Part shown: piece by piece, positions 28,672 to 38,553 of the stretch
Position numbering within the stretch: the first letter of the stretch is position 1
Layout of the letters: the number at the start of each line of letters is the position of its first letter
From: Corynebacterium stationis
Lineage (GTDB): Bacteria; Actinomycetota; Actinomycetes; Mycobacteriales; Mycobacteriaceae
Direction: 5' to 3'
DNA length: 64,000 nucleotides
NCBI RefSeq assembly: GCF_001941345.1
Contig: NZ_CP009251.1
Coordinates: 1,054,001 to 1,118,000 of the forward strand
The notes under the pieces: generated by a model
The model's database searches: none
The model's input: only the letters and a program-made list of their open reading frames with translations
Told to the model about the DNA's origin: nothing
Made by a program: the position numbers and the translations under genes

Positions 28672-29459
28672 CCTCACCGCTAGAGCTGGTTGCCATTGCT
28701 GAAGCCGTGGTTGATGATGTCGAACAACTTTTCATCGATGGCTTAGGCGCCCCACCCGCTAGGTTTAAAGGCGAGGGCGATTTTGCCACCGAAGTAGATT
28801 TGGCAATCGAGGCTCATCTGCGCAGCTCGCTCACCCAGCTCACCGGCATCCCAGTCTATGGCGAAGAAGGTGGCGGCAACGCCGATTTGAATCAGACCGC
28901 GTGGGTTGTGGATCCAGTTGATGGCACCGCGAACTATGCCGCGGGCAATCCTTTGTGCGGCACAGTGGTTTCTTTGGTGCATGAGGCACGACCTATTGTT
29001 GCGATTGCTAATTTCCCGCTGCTCAAGCGGCGTCTAGTCGCAGCAGAAGGGATGGAGCTGCGCACTCTGGGTGGTTTGGAGTCCGGCTTTGGCGGTGGGG
29101 AAGATGCCTTGCCTTTTGAAGATTCCCGCGGGCACATTGGGTGTTCTTCGCATCTGCCGACACCGCTTTTCGATGATCTCCGGAGCGTGGGCTTGCGCCC
29201 ACGCATGACCGGCTCGGTGTGCTTGGATTCAGCATTCGTTGCGCAAGGTGTTTTTGACGGCGCGGTGAACTTTTCTCCGCACCCGTGGGATAACGCCGCG
29301 GGCGCACTGTTTATCCAGGCAGTCGGCGGAGTTGCCACTGATCCTGAAGGCAACCCCTGGACGGCCTTTTCGCATGGCCTGGTGGTCGGCACGGAACAGG
29401 TCCATGCCACCATCCTTGAATCCATCAAGCGTACTGGCGTGGGAACCCGCCAGGTATAG
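28668..29459 (+). CDS. impA: Inositol monophosphatase family protein
   Basis: 263 aa, lithium-sensitive phosphatase fold. The metal-binding motifs are complete: [36 protein letters not shown] and [17 protein letters not shown]. The ATG overlaps the hisA stop. Location among his genes would allow a histidinol-phosphatase role, but in C. glutamicum the gene in this slot (impA) is distinct from the dedicated hisN elsewhere, so the substrate is left open between inositol phosphate and histidinol phosphate. Confidence 0.87.
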   Translation: MTSPLELVAIAEAVVDDVEQLFIDGLGAPPARFKGEGDFATEVDLAIEAHLRSSLTQLTGIPVYGEEGGGNADLNQTAWVVDPVDGTANYAAGNPLCGTVVSLVHEARPIVAIANFPLLKRRLVAAEGMELRTLGGLESGFGGGEDALPFEDSRGHIGCSSHLPTPLFDDLRSVGLRPRMTGSVCLDSAFVAQGVFDGAVNFSPHPWDNAAGALFIQAVGGVATDPEGNPWTAFSHGLVVGTEQVHATILESIKRTGVGTRQV

Positions 29460-29494
29460 ATTTAAAACAAAACTTATTTTAAAAGGAGCTTGCC

Positions 29495-30256
29495 ATGGCT
29501 GTGGCAATTCGCGTTATTCCGTGCCTCGATGTTGATCAGGGCCGTGTTGTTAAAGGCGTGAACTTTGAAAACCTGCGCGATGCTGGGGATCCAGTCGAAC
29601 TTGCGCAACGCTATAACGAACTCGGCGCAGATGAACTGACCTTTTTGGATGTCTCTGCTTCCAAGCACGGACGCGGAACCATGTTGGATGTGGTGCGCCG
29701 TACCGCCGACCAGGTCTTTATCCCGCTGACTGTCGGCGGTGGAGTGCGCTCAGCTGACGACGTTCGCGAGTTGCTCCGTGCCGGTGCCGACAAGGTCTCC
29801 GTTAATACCTCTGCGATTGCACGTCCGGAGCTTTTGCGCGAGCTGGCTGATATCTTCGGCTCGCAATGCATCGTGTTATCTGTCGACGCGCGCCGTTCCG
29901 CAGAGCAGCCATCCGGCTATGAAGTCACCACGCACGGTGGCACCAAGTCTGCTGGTTTAGATGCTTTGGAATGGGCACGTCGTGGCGAAGAGCTGGGAGT
30001 AGGCGAGATTTTGCTGAACTCCATGGACGGCGATGGCACCCGGGGCGGCTTTGATATTGAGATGCTCAAGGCCGTGCGTGAGGTAGTTACCGTGCCAGTC
30101 ATCGCTTCCGGTGGTGCAGGCAAAGCCGCCGATTTCCCACCAGCTGTCGAAGCCGGTGCCCAAGCTGTGCTGGCAGCTTCAATTTTCCACTTCCAGGAAG
30201 TTACGATTGCCGAAGTAAAGCAAGAGCTTTCATATGCTGGATATGAGGTGCGCTAG
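29495..30256 (+). CDS. hisF: Imidazole glycerol phosphate synthase, cyclase subunit
   Basis: 253 aa barrel. Catalytic aspartates are at residue 12 ([17 protein letters not shown]) and in [10 protein letters not shown]; phosphate-binding motifs VGGGVRS and [11 protein letters not shown] are present. It uses ammonia from HisH and PRFAR. AAGGAG at 29482-29487 precedes the ATG; the 35-base gap from impA is the widest inside this stretch of the operon. Confidence 0.97.
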   Translation: MAVAIRVIPCLDVDQGRVVKGVNFENLRDAGDPVELAQRYNELGADELTFLDVSASKHGRGTMLDVVRRTADQVFIPLTVGGGVRSADDVRELLRAGADKVSVNTSAIARPELLRELADIFGSQCIVLSVDARRSAEQPSGYEVTTHGGTKSAGLDALEWARRGEELGVGEILLNSMDGDGTRGGFDIEMLKAVREVVTVPVIASGGAGKAADFPPAVEAGAQAVLAASIFHFQEVTIAEVKQELSYAGYEVR

Positions 30257-30642
30257 TGACAAATCACACCACAAGCCCAGCAGACTATGACCTGGCACCG
30301 GATATTGCCGCGCGTTTAAAACGCAATGAACAAGGCTTGGTTCCTGCAATTGTGCAGGCAGACACCGGCGAAGTACTGATGATGGCGTGGATGGATGACC
30401 ACGCGCTGGCGCATTCTTTGCACACCCGCAAGGGCACCTATTTCTCTCGCTCGCGTAATGGATATTGGGTGAAAGGGGAGACCTCTGGCAATGTACAAGA
30501 GGTAATCGGTGCACGACTAGATTGTGATGGAGACACCATTTTGCTGACTGTTCGTCAGTCCGGTGGTGCCTGCCATACGGGTGATCGGACCTGCTTTGAT
30601 GCAGATGACTTGCTTTCCCCACAACCTAAGAATCCTTCTTAA
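30256..30642 (+). CDS. hisI: Phosphoribosyl-AMP cyclohydrolase
   Basis: 128 aa, single-domain HisI without fused HisE. Zinc and magnesium ligands appear in [28 protein letters not shown] and [13 protein letters not shown]. It opens the purine ring of phosphoribosyl-AMP. The GTG start overlaps the last base of hisF. hisE and hisG, which are separate in actinobacteria, are not in the window. Confidence 0.96.
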   Translation: MTNHTTSPADYDLAPDIAARLKRNEQGLVPAIVQADTGEVLMMAWMDDHALAHSLHTRKGTYFSRSRNGYWVKGETSGNVQEVIGARLDCDGDTILLTVRQSGGACHTGDRTCFDADDLLSPQPKNPS

Positions 30643-30659
30643 GGAGAAGTGATCTTTTT

Positions 30660-31295
30660 ATGGGCAGGCGTATTGGCCCCCTACTTTTTGCCATAGCCGC
30701 GATTGTCTTGTGGCTGTCATCCCGCGCTACTTGGGTTACAGCGCACGTAGAAGATGAGCTTTCAGGCGCGCAGACCTTGCCTTTGATTGGCAGCTTCTGG
30801 TCGCTAGAGCTCATGGGCCTGACTCTGCTGCTTTTGGCAGGCGTGCTCGCAGGACTTGCTTTGCGCCGAATTGGTCGCCGCATCGTCGGCATCATTGCCG
30901 CCCTGGCCGGCGCCGCGGTGGCGTGGGGGCCGCTGCAATTGCTTACCCGTGGTGCTGATCCCCAGCGCGCGCAGAACTTGCTGCAAGCAAGTGAAGCTAA
31001 TCAAAATGCTGTGGACAATGTCACCATTTCTTCCTGGGCGCAGGTGGTTTCTGTCGATGTTGCCCAGCTTGGTCCCATCTGCGCGGTAGCGGCTGGCGCT
31101 GCCGCAGTATTCGGCGGTGTGCTCTTGGCGATGCAGCCGGGGGGAGACAAACCCCGTTCCCACAAGTATGAGACTTCGGCCGCGCGTGAAGAGGCTTTGG
31201 CCGAAGACCTGCGCAATTCCCCGGATTCTGGGCGCGTGATGTGGGATGCTCTCGATGCAGATATTGATCCCACGGATTTGCCCCACCAGAAATAG
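30660..31295 (+). CDS. Trp-region conserved membrane protein (TIGR02234-like)
   Basis: 211 aa with four hydrophobic segments (about 5-22, 42-60, 70-95, 140-160) and a charged tail ending PTDLPHQK. The opening RRIGPLLFAIAAIVLWLSSRATWV, with the SRxTW motif, and position between hisI and a trpC-like gene match the actinobacterial tryptophan-region membrane protein family (Mycobacterium tuberculosis Rv1610 holds the corresponding place). The role is unknown; linkage to tryptophan genes is the only hint. AAGGAG lies upstream of its ATG. Confidence 0.8.
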   Translation: MGRRIGPLLFAIAAIVLWLSSRATWVTAHVEDELSGAQTLPLIGSFWSLELMGLTLLLLAGVLAGLALRRIGRRIVGIIAALAGAAVAWGPLQLLTRGADPQRAQNLLQASEANQNAVDNVTISSWAQVVSVDVAQLGPICAVAAGAAAVFGGVLLAMQPGGDKPRSHKYETSAAREEALAEDLRNSPDSGRVMWDALDADIDPTDLPHQK

Positions 31296-31385
31296 TGCAC
31301 GATTTCATTTTCCATAGCTTCAACCGATAACCTAGATGTGATTTAGACTTCATTTATCTTGACTTCGGAAACGGGAGGTGTGCCA

Positions 31386-32213
31386 GTGCCAGCCCCGATT
31401 GCTGTGGAAAATATTTTGCGCGCAGCTCTTGATGATGTCGCAGCTCGCGAGGCAGTGGTGTCCTTCCAAGATGTTAAAGCCCGCTCGCGCAGCATGGCTC
31501 CACCGCGCGATGCACGCGCCGCGCTATTGCGTACTGGCTGCTCAGTAATTACCGAATTAAAACGCGCAGTGCCTTTCAAAGGGCCAATCGCCAATCTCGA
31601 ATCGCCGCAGGCTATGGCAAGCCTTGCCACCAAGCTTGAAGAAGTTGGCGTGCATCTGATGGCATGTCAGACCGAAAGGCGCCGGTTCCACGGCTCTTTA
31701 GAAGATATGGCAGCAGCGCGCGAAGCCACAACCGTGCCCATGGTCTGCCGCGATGTCATCGTGGACCCGTATCAAATCCATGAAGCACGATGTTATGGCG
31801 CAGATGTTGTCACCTTGCAGGTCGCTGTCTTAGAACAAGCCCGCTTGGAATCTCTGCTGGATCGCACAGAATCTTTAGGGATGGTCGCACTGTTAGAAGT
31901 GCGCGATCCACAAGAAGTCGACCGCGCCATTCAAGCCGGGGGAACGGTCGTAGGCGTTAATGCATGGTCGGTGACATCAGATGAGCTGCATCGAGAAGCT
32001 TTTGCGGATATTGTGCCGGGGTTGCCAGAAAGCGTAATCCGCATTGCCGTGGGTGGGGTTCAAACTTCGAAAGAATTATTAAAGTACGCATCCTTTGGGG
32101 CGGATGCCATCATGGTCGGGGAATCAGTAATGACAGCGCAAAGCCCATCGGCTATGGCGCGCAGCTTGGTCGCTACAGGCCAGCACCCAGCGTGCCCATC
32201 GCGCAAGGTCTAG
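31386..32213 (+). CDS. Divergent indole-3-glycerol-phosphate synthase paralogue, probably inactive
   Basis: About 275 aa from GTG 31386, chosen because GGGAGG (31373-31378) is 7 bases upstream; an in-frame TTG at 31359 is an alternative. The fold and length match Trp[43 protein letters not shown] and [12 protein letters not shown]. Several active-site positions differ from the enzyme: the SPS after the KRA motif is VPF (62-64), the general-acid lysine (K110 in Sulfolobus) aligns with R122, GVNNR reads GVNAW, and the phosphate-loop SESGI reads AVGGV. E57, K59, E171 and N192 are kept. Tryptophan synthesis by this protein is therefore doubtful. Confidence 0.78.
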   Translation: MPAPIAVENILRAALDDVAAREAVVSFQDVKARSRSMAPPRDARAALLRTGCSVITELKRAVPFKGPIANLESPQAMASLATKLEEVGVHLMACQTERRRFHGSLEDMAAAREATTVPMVCRDVIVDPYQIHEARCYGADVVTLQVAVLEQARLESLLDRTESLGMVALLEVRDPQEVDRAIQAGGTVVGVNAWSVTSDELHREAFADIVPGLPESVIRIAVGGVQTSKELLKYASFGADAIMVGESVMTAQSPSAMARSLVATGQHPACPSRKV

Positions 32214-32240
32214 TGCCAAAGCTCTATTCGTTTGTGGCAC
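32213..32240. repeat. Inverted repeat before lgt
   Basis: GTGCCAAA (32213-32220) faces TTTGTGGCAC (32231-32240), pairing with one bulged base. It lies between the trpC-like stop and the lgt start and lacks a T-run, so it may be a weak terminator, an operator or nothing. Confidence 0.3.
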
Positions 32241-32250
32241 ACTGAAGCAT

Positions 32251-33204
32251 GTGCAAACGATGATTTTGGCTAATATTCCCTCTCCGCCGCAAGGCGTGTG
32301 GCACCTTGGACCACTTCCCATTCGCGCTTATGCCCTGTGCATTATCGTGGGTATTTTAGTTGCCCTGTGGTTAACGCAGCGTCGGTATACCGCGATGGGC
32401 GGCAACTCCGACACGGTGTGGGATGCCGCCATCGTCATCATCCCCGCCGGCATTATTGGCGGGCGAATCTACCACGTCGCCACTGATTACGATAAGTATT
32501 TCTGCGCCGACTGCAACCCCGTGGATGCGCTAAAAATTACCAACGGTGGATTGGGCATCTGGGGTGCGGTGGCACTTGGAACCATTGCCGTGTGGGTGAT
32601 GTTTAAGGTCAAGGGCATCCCGCTAGGGCCATTCGCTGATGCCGTGGCACCAGGCCTAGTGCTCGCACAGGGGATTGGCCGACTGGGTAACTGGTTTAAC
32701 CAGGAACTCTACGGCGCAGAGACCACCGTTCCATGGGCGCTGGATATCTACTACCGCGTGGATGAAGCTGGACGCAACGCGCCCGTATCAGGCGTCTCGA
32801 CCGGTGAGGTTATCGCGTCTGTGCACCCAACATTTCTCTATGAGCTGATCTGGAATATTTTAGTCTGCTTGTTTTTGCTGTGGGCGCACCAAGCCTGGAA
32901 GCTCGGCCACGGCCGGGTCTTCGCGCTGTATGTCGCAGGCTACACGCTGGGCCGATTCTTCATTGAAAATATGCGCGCCGATGAAGCAACCATGATCTTT
33001 GGCTTCCGCATCAACGCGATTGTCTCCGTCGTCGTCTTTGTCATCGGCGTCATTGTCTTCCTGAGCCTCAAGAAAGGACAGGAAACACCGGAGGAAGTCG
33101 ATCCGAAATACCAGGCCAAGCTCGCAGCAGAAAAAGAAACCGCCGCAGAGGGCCTAGAGAGCTCGAGCGCTGGTAAAAACCTGCATCCATATCCGAAACA
33201 GTAA
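32251..33204 (+). CDS. lgt: Prolipoprotein diacylglyceryl transferase
   Basis: 317 aa with seven membrane segments. It moves diacylglycerol from phosphatidylglycerol to the lipobox cysteine. Signature motifs: [13 protein letters not shown] (Lgt signature), [11 protein letters not shown] near residue 70 and [14 protein letters not shown] charged, soluble C-terminal tail of about 45 residues ([11 protein letters not shown] onward) extends beyond the core, as in other corynebacteria. GTG 32251 or ATG 32260 may be the start. It would act on the lipoprotein at 21.3 kb among others. Confidence 0.95.
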   Translation: MQTMILANIPSPPQGVWHLGPLPIRAYALCIIVGILVALWLTQRRYTAMGGNSDTVWDAAIVIIPAGIIGGRIYHVATDYDKYFCADCNPVDALKITNGGLGIWGAVALGTIAVWVMFKVKGIPLGPFADAVAPGLVLAQGIGRLGNWFNQELYGAETTVPWALDIYYRVDEAGRNAPVSGVSTGEVIASVHPTFLYELIWNILVCLFLLWAHQAWKLGHGRVFALYVAGYTLGRFFIENMRADEATMIFGFRINAIVSVVVFVIGVIVFLSLKKGQETPEEVDPKYQAKLAAEKETAAEGLESSSAGKNLHPYPKQ

Positions 33205-33342
33205 AACAGTCCTACCGGGTACTTTTGTTTCTGTTTGATTCTTTTTGCCTTGTTGGTGGCGAAAGTAATGGCAGCAGCTTTAAAACACGGGTAAGTTGGG
33301 ACACGTTGAATACCGCTAGAGATAAAGAGGTAAGGCACTCAT

Positions 33343-34761
33343 ATGCTGGATAGAAGAACAAAAATTGTCTGTACTCTGGGCCCCGCTGTCGCCAGCGAGG
33401 ACGCCATTTTACGTCTTGTTCAAGACGGCATGAATGTTGCCCGTCTTAACTTCTCCCACGGCGACCACTCCGATCATGAACAGAACTACCACTGGGTACG
33501 TTCTGCAACCGACGCTACCGGCCGTGCAGTGGGCATCCTGGCGGACTTGCAAGGCCCGAAGATCCGCCTAGGCCGCTTTGTTAATGGCGCGGAACAGTGG
33601 GATAACGATGAAATCGTGCGCATTACCGTCGAGGATGTCGAAGGTACCCACGATCGTGTCTCCACGACCTATAAGAACCTCGCGAAGGATGCCAAGCCGG
33701 GCGATCGCCTGCTTATCGATGACGGCAAGGTAGCCATTGAGTGCATCGAAGTCGATGGCAACGATGTTGTCTGCCGCGTGACCGAAGGCGGACCAGTCTC
33801 TAACAACAAGGGCGTATCTTTGCCTGGCATGGATATTTCCGTGCCAGCGTTGAGTGAGAAGGATATCGCGGACCTGCGCTTTGCTTTGAAGCTGGGCGTA
33901 GACTTTATCGCTTTGTCTTTCGTGCGTTCGCCTGCTGATATTGACCTGGTTCACGCGATTATGGATGAGGAAGGCCGTCGCGTTCCTGTCATCGCGAAGC
34001 TGGAGAAGCCGGAAGCGGTTGATGCGCTTGAATCCATCATCTTGGCCTTCGACGCCGTCATGGTTGCTCGTGGTGACCTAGGCGTTGAGGTCCCACTGGA
34101 GCAGGTTCCACTGGTACAAAAGCGTGCCGTGCAGATTGCTCGCGAGAATGCGAAGCCCGTCATCGTGGCAACCCAGATGCTGGATTCCATGATTGAAAAC
34201 TCCCGCCCAACTCGCGCGGAGGCATCGGATGTCGCGAACGCGGTACTCGATGGTGCAGATGCCGTTATGCTCTCTGGTGAGACTTCTGTGGGCGTTGACC
34301 CGCACAACGTGGTGCGCACCATGGCGCGCATCGTGCAGCGTGCAGAGACCGATGGCCGCGTGCCACCGCTATCGCATGTTCCACGTACCAAGCGTGGCGT
34401 TATTTCCTACTCGGCGCGTGATATTGCCGAGCGTCTGAATGCGAAGGCAATCGTAGCTTTCACCACCTCGGGTGACACGGCTAAGCGCGTTGCTCGTTTG
34501 CACTCGCACTTGCCGCTGTTGGTCTTTACTCCACATGAAGCCGTGCGTTCCCAGCTCGCGCTGACGTGGGGTGCGCAGACCTTCTTGACCAAGGATGTGG
34601 AATCCACCGACGCAATGATGTTGGCGATGGATAAGGCACTGCTGGGAATGGAAGACTACGAAGAAGGCGACTTGGTCGTCGTTGTAGCGGGTACCCCGGC
34701 TGGTATTGCTGGAAATACCAACATGATTCACGCACACGAACTCGGCGAAGACGTTAGCTAA
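33343..34761 (+). CDS. pyk: Pyruvate kinase
   Basis: 472 aa, usual length. Converts phosphoenolpyruvate and ADP to pyruvate and ATP. Conserved features: TKIVCTLGPAVASE, MNVARLNFSHGDHSDH, DLQGPKIRLG, VIAKLEKPEAV, MVARGDLGVE and the signature MLDSMIENSRPTRAEASDV with DGADAVMLSGETSVG. The C-terminal allosteric domain is complete. Gene order lgt-pyk is conserved in actinobacteria. It is followed by a terminator. Confidence 0.97.
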   Translation: MLDRRTKIVCTLGPAVASEDAILRLVQDGMNVARLNFSHGDHSDHEQNYHWVRSATDATGRAVGILADLQGPKIRLGRFVNGAEQWDNDEIVRITVEDVEGTHDRVSTTYKNLAKDAKPGDRLLIDDGKVAIECIEVDGNDVVCRVTEGGPVSNNKGVSLPGMDISVPALSEKDIADLRFALKLGVDFIALSFVRSPADIDLVHAIMDEEGRRVPVIAKLEKPEAVDALESIILAFDAVMVARGDLGVEVPLEQVPLVQKRAVQIARENAKPVIVATQMLDSMIENSRPTRAEASDVANAVLDGADAVMLSGETSVGVDPHNVVRTMARIVQRAETDGRVPPLSHVPRTKRGVISYSARDIAERLNAKAIVAFTTSGDTAKRVARLHSHLPLLVFTPHEAVRSQLALTWGAQTFLTKDVESTDAMMLAMDKALLGMEDYEEGDLVVVVAGTPAGIAGNTNMIHAHELGEDVS

Positions 34762-34777
34762 TCACCGCCTCGCTTAA

Positions 34778-34806
34778 AGCCGCTAGCTCACTGTGAGTTA
34801 GCGGCT
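34778..34806. terminator. Terminator shared by pyk and prpF
   Basis: AGCCGCTAGCTCA (34778-34790) pairs with TGAGTTAGCGGCT (34794-34806) with one G-T pair and a tight loop. It lies between two convergent genes, right at the prpF stop; there is no long T-run. Confidence 0.68.
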
Positions 34807-35925
34807 CTAGTGTTGCGTGGGGGAAGTTACTAGCGGAACCTGTCCGCGCATTAGTATTCGGGCGGTGCGAATCAGCGAGGTTGATGTTAGCTCGCCGTTG
34901 TCGTAGTTCGCCGCAGCGATAACCGCGCCGGAAGGCGTGCCCAGGCGGGTATGGGTGAGCTGGCCCGTAATCTCGGAAACCACGGTGCCAGGTACTGCAG
35001 CGGCTGCAGCAACACACATCGCTCCCGTTCCTGGAACCGCGAGGTGAGCTTTGCCCATGGAAATCATGCGCACCATGATGTCGACAGATTCGGCATCTAA
35101 TTGCGAGCCATCCAAGATGGTCGAATTTTGCGGCCGCGCAACAATCGCGATCTTGGGCACCACCTCAGGACATGTGGAAAAGCCCATGGTTTGTGCGCCT
35201 GCTTGCCGCAATCGTTCGAGCAATGACATCAAGGGCTTGTTCGCGTCGATGGCTGAAGGAAGCTCTGTACCAGTTAGTCCGACATCGTCCGCGCGCACAA
35301 TGACAACGGGCAAGGTGGAATCCACCAAGGACACTGTAATTGCCGCGCCATCGTGATCGAAGACGGTAGTAGGAGAACCAGTGGGCAAAAGCCCCGCGGT
35401 ACGGCTGCCAGCAGGATGCGGATAGGTCAAGGTAATCGCGGATCCCGTGCCAGCAACCCCTGGCAGTTCCACATCACCGGAGATTGCTGCGCGACCATCT
35501 TTGACCTCCAAGCCCACTTTTACTGTCTTGGACGTGTTGGTATTAAACAGAGTAAATTCTTGAGTGCCATCGTCGGAGTCAATGATGCCGGCTTCCAGCG
35601 CAAAAGGCACAACACCTGAGGACAGGTTGCCGCAATTGCCCGAATAATCAATGTGCGCGGTACCGACTTCGACTTGGCCGAAGGTGTAATCTACATCAAT
35701 ACCTTCACGCGCGCTGGCTTCAACCAACATGACCTTAGATAGCGAGGATATCCCGCCGCCCATGCCGTTGAGCTGGCGTCCATGCGGGTCCGGGGAGCCC
35801 ATGAAAAGACATAACGCAGCGTCCCTTTCCGCTTCATCAGCTGGTAGGTCGGCTGCGTTAAAGAATAGCCCTTTGCTGGTGCCACCCCGAATAAAGCAGG
35901 TATTAATCCAATCGGTCATGGACAT
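34807..35925 (-). CDS. PrpF family isomerase/tautomerase
   Basis: 372 aa, diaminopimelate-epimerase-like fold. Family motifs: NTCFIRGGTSKGLFF at the N-terminus, MGSPDPHGRQLNGMGGGISSLSKV, and YSGNCGNLSSGVVPFA with a cysteine-asparagine-leucine-serine turn. PrpF isomerises 2-methylaconitate when citrate-type AcnD is used; relatives tautomerise 4-oxalomesaconate or isomerise cis-aconitate. No prpB, prpC, prpD or acnD is nearby, so the substrate is uncertain. It converges on pyk and follows glgP on the same strand by 51 bases. Confidence 0.83.
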   Translation of the reverse strand: MSMTDWINTCFIRGGTSKGLFFNAADLPADEAERDAALCLFMGSPDPHGRQLNGMGGGISSLSKVMLVEASAREGIDVDYTFGQVEVGTAHIDYSGNCGNLSSGVVPFALEAGIIDSDDGTQEFTLFNTNTSKTVKVGLEVKDGRAAISGDVELPGVAGTGSAITLTYPHPAGSRTAGLLPTGSPTTVFDHDGAAITVSLVDSTLPVVIVRADDVGLTGTELPSAIDANKPLMSLLERLRQAGAQTMGFSTCPEVVPKIAIVARPQNSTILDGSQLDAESVDIMVRMISMGKAHLAVPGTGAMCVAAAAAVPGTVVSEITGQLTHTRLGTPSGAVIAAANYDNGELTSTSLIRTARILMRGQVPLVTSPTQH

Positions 35926-35976
35926 TACTGTAGCGGTGGAAAACCCACCGCGTGAGTAATTCGGAACTAAACTATT

Positions 35977-38448
35977 TTAACCGAAAAACCGGCGCTTTTT
36001 CTTCTCCAACGAGCGCGCAGCAGGAGCTTCGCCGGCCGCTTTATCAGGCTCAGCGGTCGAAGAATCTGCAGGCGAGGAAATGGGAGTCGGGACGATCTTC
36101 CATACATGCTCGGCATAGTCCGCAATCGTGCGGTCCGCGGAGAAGCGGCCAGACTCGCAGATATTGATCCAGCACTTGCGCGCCCACGCTAGCTTGTCAT
36201 CGACGTAGTCCTGGGCCATGGCATCGCGGGTGGTGCGGTAATCAGTGAAATCACCGAGCACATAGTAGGTATCTTGGGCGTGAATCCCATAGCCATCCAG
36301 CAGACCGGAGCGGATATCACCGAAGAGGCCGGCGTTTTCGGAGCCTAAGGTGGCGTCGACAAGCGCATCGAGCACGCGAGCAAGCCCTGGCACTGAGTTA
36401 TAAAGCTCGCCCGGGTTGTAGTTCTCTCGCAGACCGGGTAGCTCTTCATTCTTCGCACCAAAGATATACGCATTCTCATCGCCCACAGCCTCAACGATTT
36501 CGACATTCGCGCCATCCAAAGTGCCCAAGGTCAATGCACCATTCATCATGAACTTCATGTTGGAAGTACCGGAAGCTTCTTTACCGGCAGTCGAGATCTG
36601 CTCAGAAATATCGGCGGCTGGGATGATCTTTTCGGCAGGGGAGACGTTGTAGTTTTCTACAAAGACCACGCGGATGACATCGCGGGTGCGCTCGTCGTTG
36701 TTGACGAGCTCAGAGATGGTATTTATCAGCTTGATAACTGCCTTTGCGCGCACATATCCAGGCGCAGCTTTGGCACCGAAGATGAAAGTACGTGGTGGCA
36801 CTTCTTCGCCGTCCTGGGTGATGCGGAAGTAGAGATCCAGAATGTACAGAGCATTCATCAGCTGGCGCTTGTACTCATGCAGACGCTTGATCTGCACATC
36901 GAAGATGGTATCGGGGTCTACTTCTGCGCCTTGGTGCTGGCTTACCCAGGTGGCAAACTCGACCTTGTTGGCGCGTTTTATCTCCATCAACTCAGCCATG
37001 ACCGCATCATCATTGGCGTAGGTACGTAGTTTTTGCAGGTCGCCGAGGTTGGTCACCCACGTGTCAGAGCCGCTCAAGCGGGTAAGCAAATCCGATAAGC
37101 CGGGGTTGCACATCTTCAGCCAACGCCTTGGGGTTACGCCGTTGGTCTTATTGTTGAATTTCTCCGGCCACAGTTCATGCCACTCGCGCAGGGTCTCCGC
37201 CTTGATGATATCCGTGTGCAAAGCCGCAACACCATTGATGGAATATGCCGCATAGGACGCAATCCACGCCATGTGCACATGCCCATTGGACACCGGCGCC
37301 ATGTACTCAATGCGTCCCTGGTCAAGGCCACGTCCAGCCATATCTTCACGGAAGCGACGATCGATTTCGGCAATTAGCTCCCAGATACGCCAAAACAGCT
37401 TCTGGAAGATAGATACTTCCCAGGTCTCTAGTGCTTCAGCCAACGTGGTGTGGTTGGTATAAGCAAAAGTCTGGGTCACAACTTCCCAGGCTTCGTCCCA
37501 ACCCATGCCGTGCTCATCGAGCAAAATGCGCAATAGCTCAGGGATAGCGAGTACTGGGTGGGTGTCATTGAGCTGGATGGAATTGAACTTCGCAAACTGG
37601 GTTAAGTCATCACCGTGGTGGCTAATGAAGCTGGAAATCATCTCCTGCAGCGAGGCAGAGACAAAGAAGTACTGCTGGCGCACGCGCAGTACTTTGCCTT
37701 CATAGGTGGTGTCATTGGGATAGAGCACGCGGCAGATATCCATGACTTTTTCGCGCTCCACAATCGCTTCGGTAAAGCGCTGGGAATTAAAAGCGTCATA
37801 GTCGAACTCAGCGATGGGCTCGGCTTTCCATAAACGCAAGGTGCCTACGTTTTTGGTGTCGTAGCCCGTAATCGGCATGTCATAGGGGATAGCGCGGACA
37901 TCCATGTCATCGAAATGCACGCGCCACTGCTCAGATGCGCGGCGGACGATGAAATCATAACCATTTTCCATCCACGCATCCGGCTCTTCCTTTTGGAAAC
38001 CCTGCTCAAAAGACTGACGGAAAAGCCCGTAGCGGTACAACAGGCCATAGCCGGTGACGGGGTAGTCGGAGGTTACCGCCGAGTCGAGAAAGCACGCCGC
38101 CAAACGCCCCAAACCACCATTGCCGAGGGCAGCATCGGGTTCGGCCTCAAGGACATCGACAAGTTCGTGGCCGGTATCTTCCATGACCGCCTTGGCCTCA
38201 TCCACCAATTCAAGGTTGGTGAGGTTATTCAAAAGCGCACGACCTTGCAAGAATTCGGCAGAAAAATAGTGCTGCTGACGACCCTGAGCATAGGCCTTTT
38301 TGGTCTTTTCCCAATCGTCTGCAATTTTTTCCATCACCGCAGAAGACAGCCCGGACCATGCCTTGCGGTTGGTGGCAGAGACAGGGGAGACACCGGCTGC
38401 AGCGCGAATATGCCCCGGTGCAGACTGAGCAAAGTGAGAACTTTTCAT
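35977..38448 (-). CDS. glgP: Glycogen/alpha-glucan phosphorylase
   Basis: 823 aa, glycosyltransferase family 35. It releases glucose 1-phosphate from glycogen or maltodextrin. Key regions: NGGLGRLAACFLDS, NDTHPVLAIPELLRIL, FNNKTNGVTPRRWL, QIKRLHEYKRQLMN and the PLP-lysine segment EASGTSNMKFMMNGALTLG. The C-terminal tail of about 35 residues, ending KKKRRFFG, is outside the fold. Debranching by GlgX (18-20 kb) complements it. A GAGATATCTC palindrome (38482-38491) lies in the leader. Confidence 0.96.
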   Translation of the reverse strand: MKSSHFAQSAPGHIRAAAGVSPVSATNRKAWSGLSSAVMEKIADDWEKTKKAYAQGRQQHYFSAEFLQGRALLNNLTNLELVDEAKAVMEDTGHELVDVLEAEPDAALGNGGLGRLAACFLDSAVTSDYPVTGYGLLYRYGLFRQSFEQGFQKEEPDAWMENGYDFIVRRASEQWRVHFDDMDVRAIPYDMPITGYDTKNVGTLRLWKAEPIAEFDYDAFNSQRFTEAIVEREKVMDICRVLYPNDTTYEGKVLRVRQQYFFVSASLQEMISSFISHHGDDLTQFAKFNSIQLNDTHPVLAIPELLRILLDEHGMGWDEAWEVVTQTFAYTNHTTLAEALETWEVSIFQKLFWRIWELIAEIDRRFREDMAGRGLDQGRIEYMAPVSNGHVHMAWIASYAAYSINGVAALHTDIIKAETLREWHELWPEKFNNKTNGVTPRRWLKMCNPGLSDLLTRLSGSDTWVTNLGDLQKLRTYANDDAVMAELMEIKRANKVEFATWVSQHQGAEVDPDTIFDVQIKRLHEYKRQLMNALYILDLYFRITQDGEEVPPRTFIFGAKAAPGYVRAKAVIKLINTISELVNNDERTRDVIRVVFVENYNVSPAEKIIPAADISEQISTAGKEASGTSNMKFMMNGALTLGTLDGANVEIVEAVGDENAYIFGAKNEELPGLRENYNPGELYNSVPGLARVLDALVDATLGSENAGLFGDIRSGLLDGYGIHAQDTYYVLGDFTDYRTTRDAMAQDYVDDKLAWARKCWINICESGRFSADRTIADYAEHVWKIVPTPISSPADSSTAEPDKAAGEAPAARSLEKKKRRFFG

Positions 38449-38481
38449 GAGATGAGTTGTCCTTAAGGTGAGGTTTCTTAA

Positions 38482-38491
38482 GAGATATCTC
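38482..38491. repeat. Palindrome in the glgP leader
   Basis: GAGATATCTC is a perfect 10-bp palindrome about 35 bases before the glgP start, extending imperfectly on both sides. It could be an operator; no consensus was recognised. Confidence 0.25.
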
Positions 38492-38553
38492 CTTGAAGCC
38501 TAATTGCTCAGCGCACTTATTGCTGGACAACTACATCTGAACGGTTTTAGCGC

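Noticed and set aside
31337..31352. GlxR (CRP-like) site before the trpC-like gene
   Set aside because: TGTGA is present but the second half does not match TCACA.
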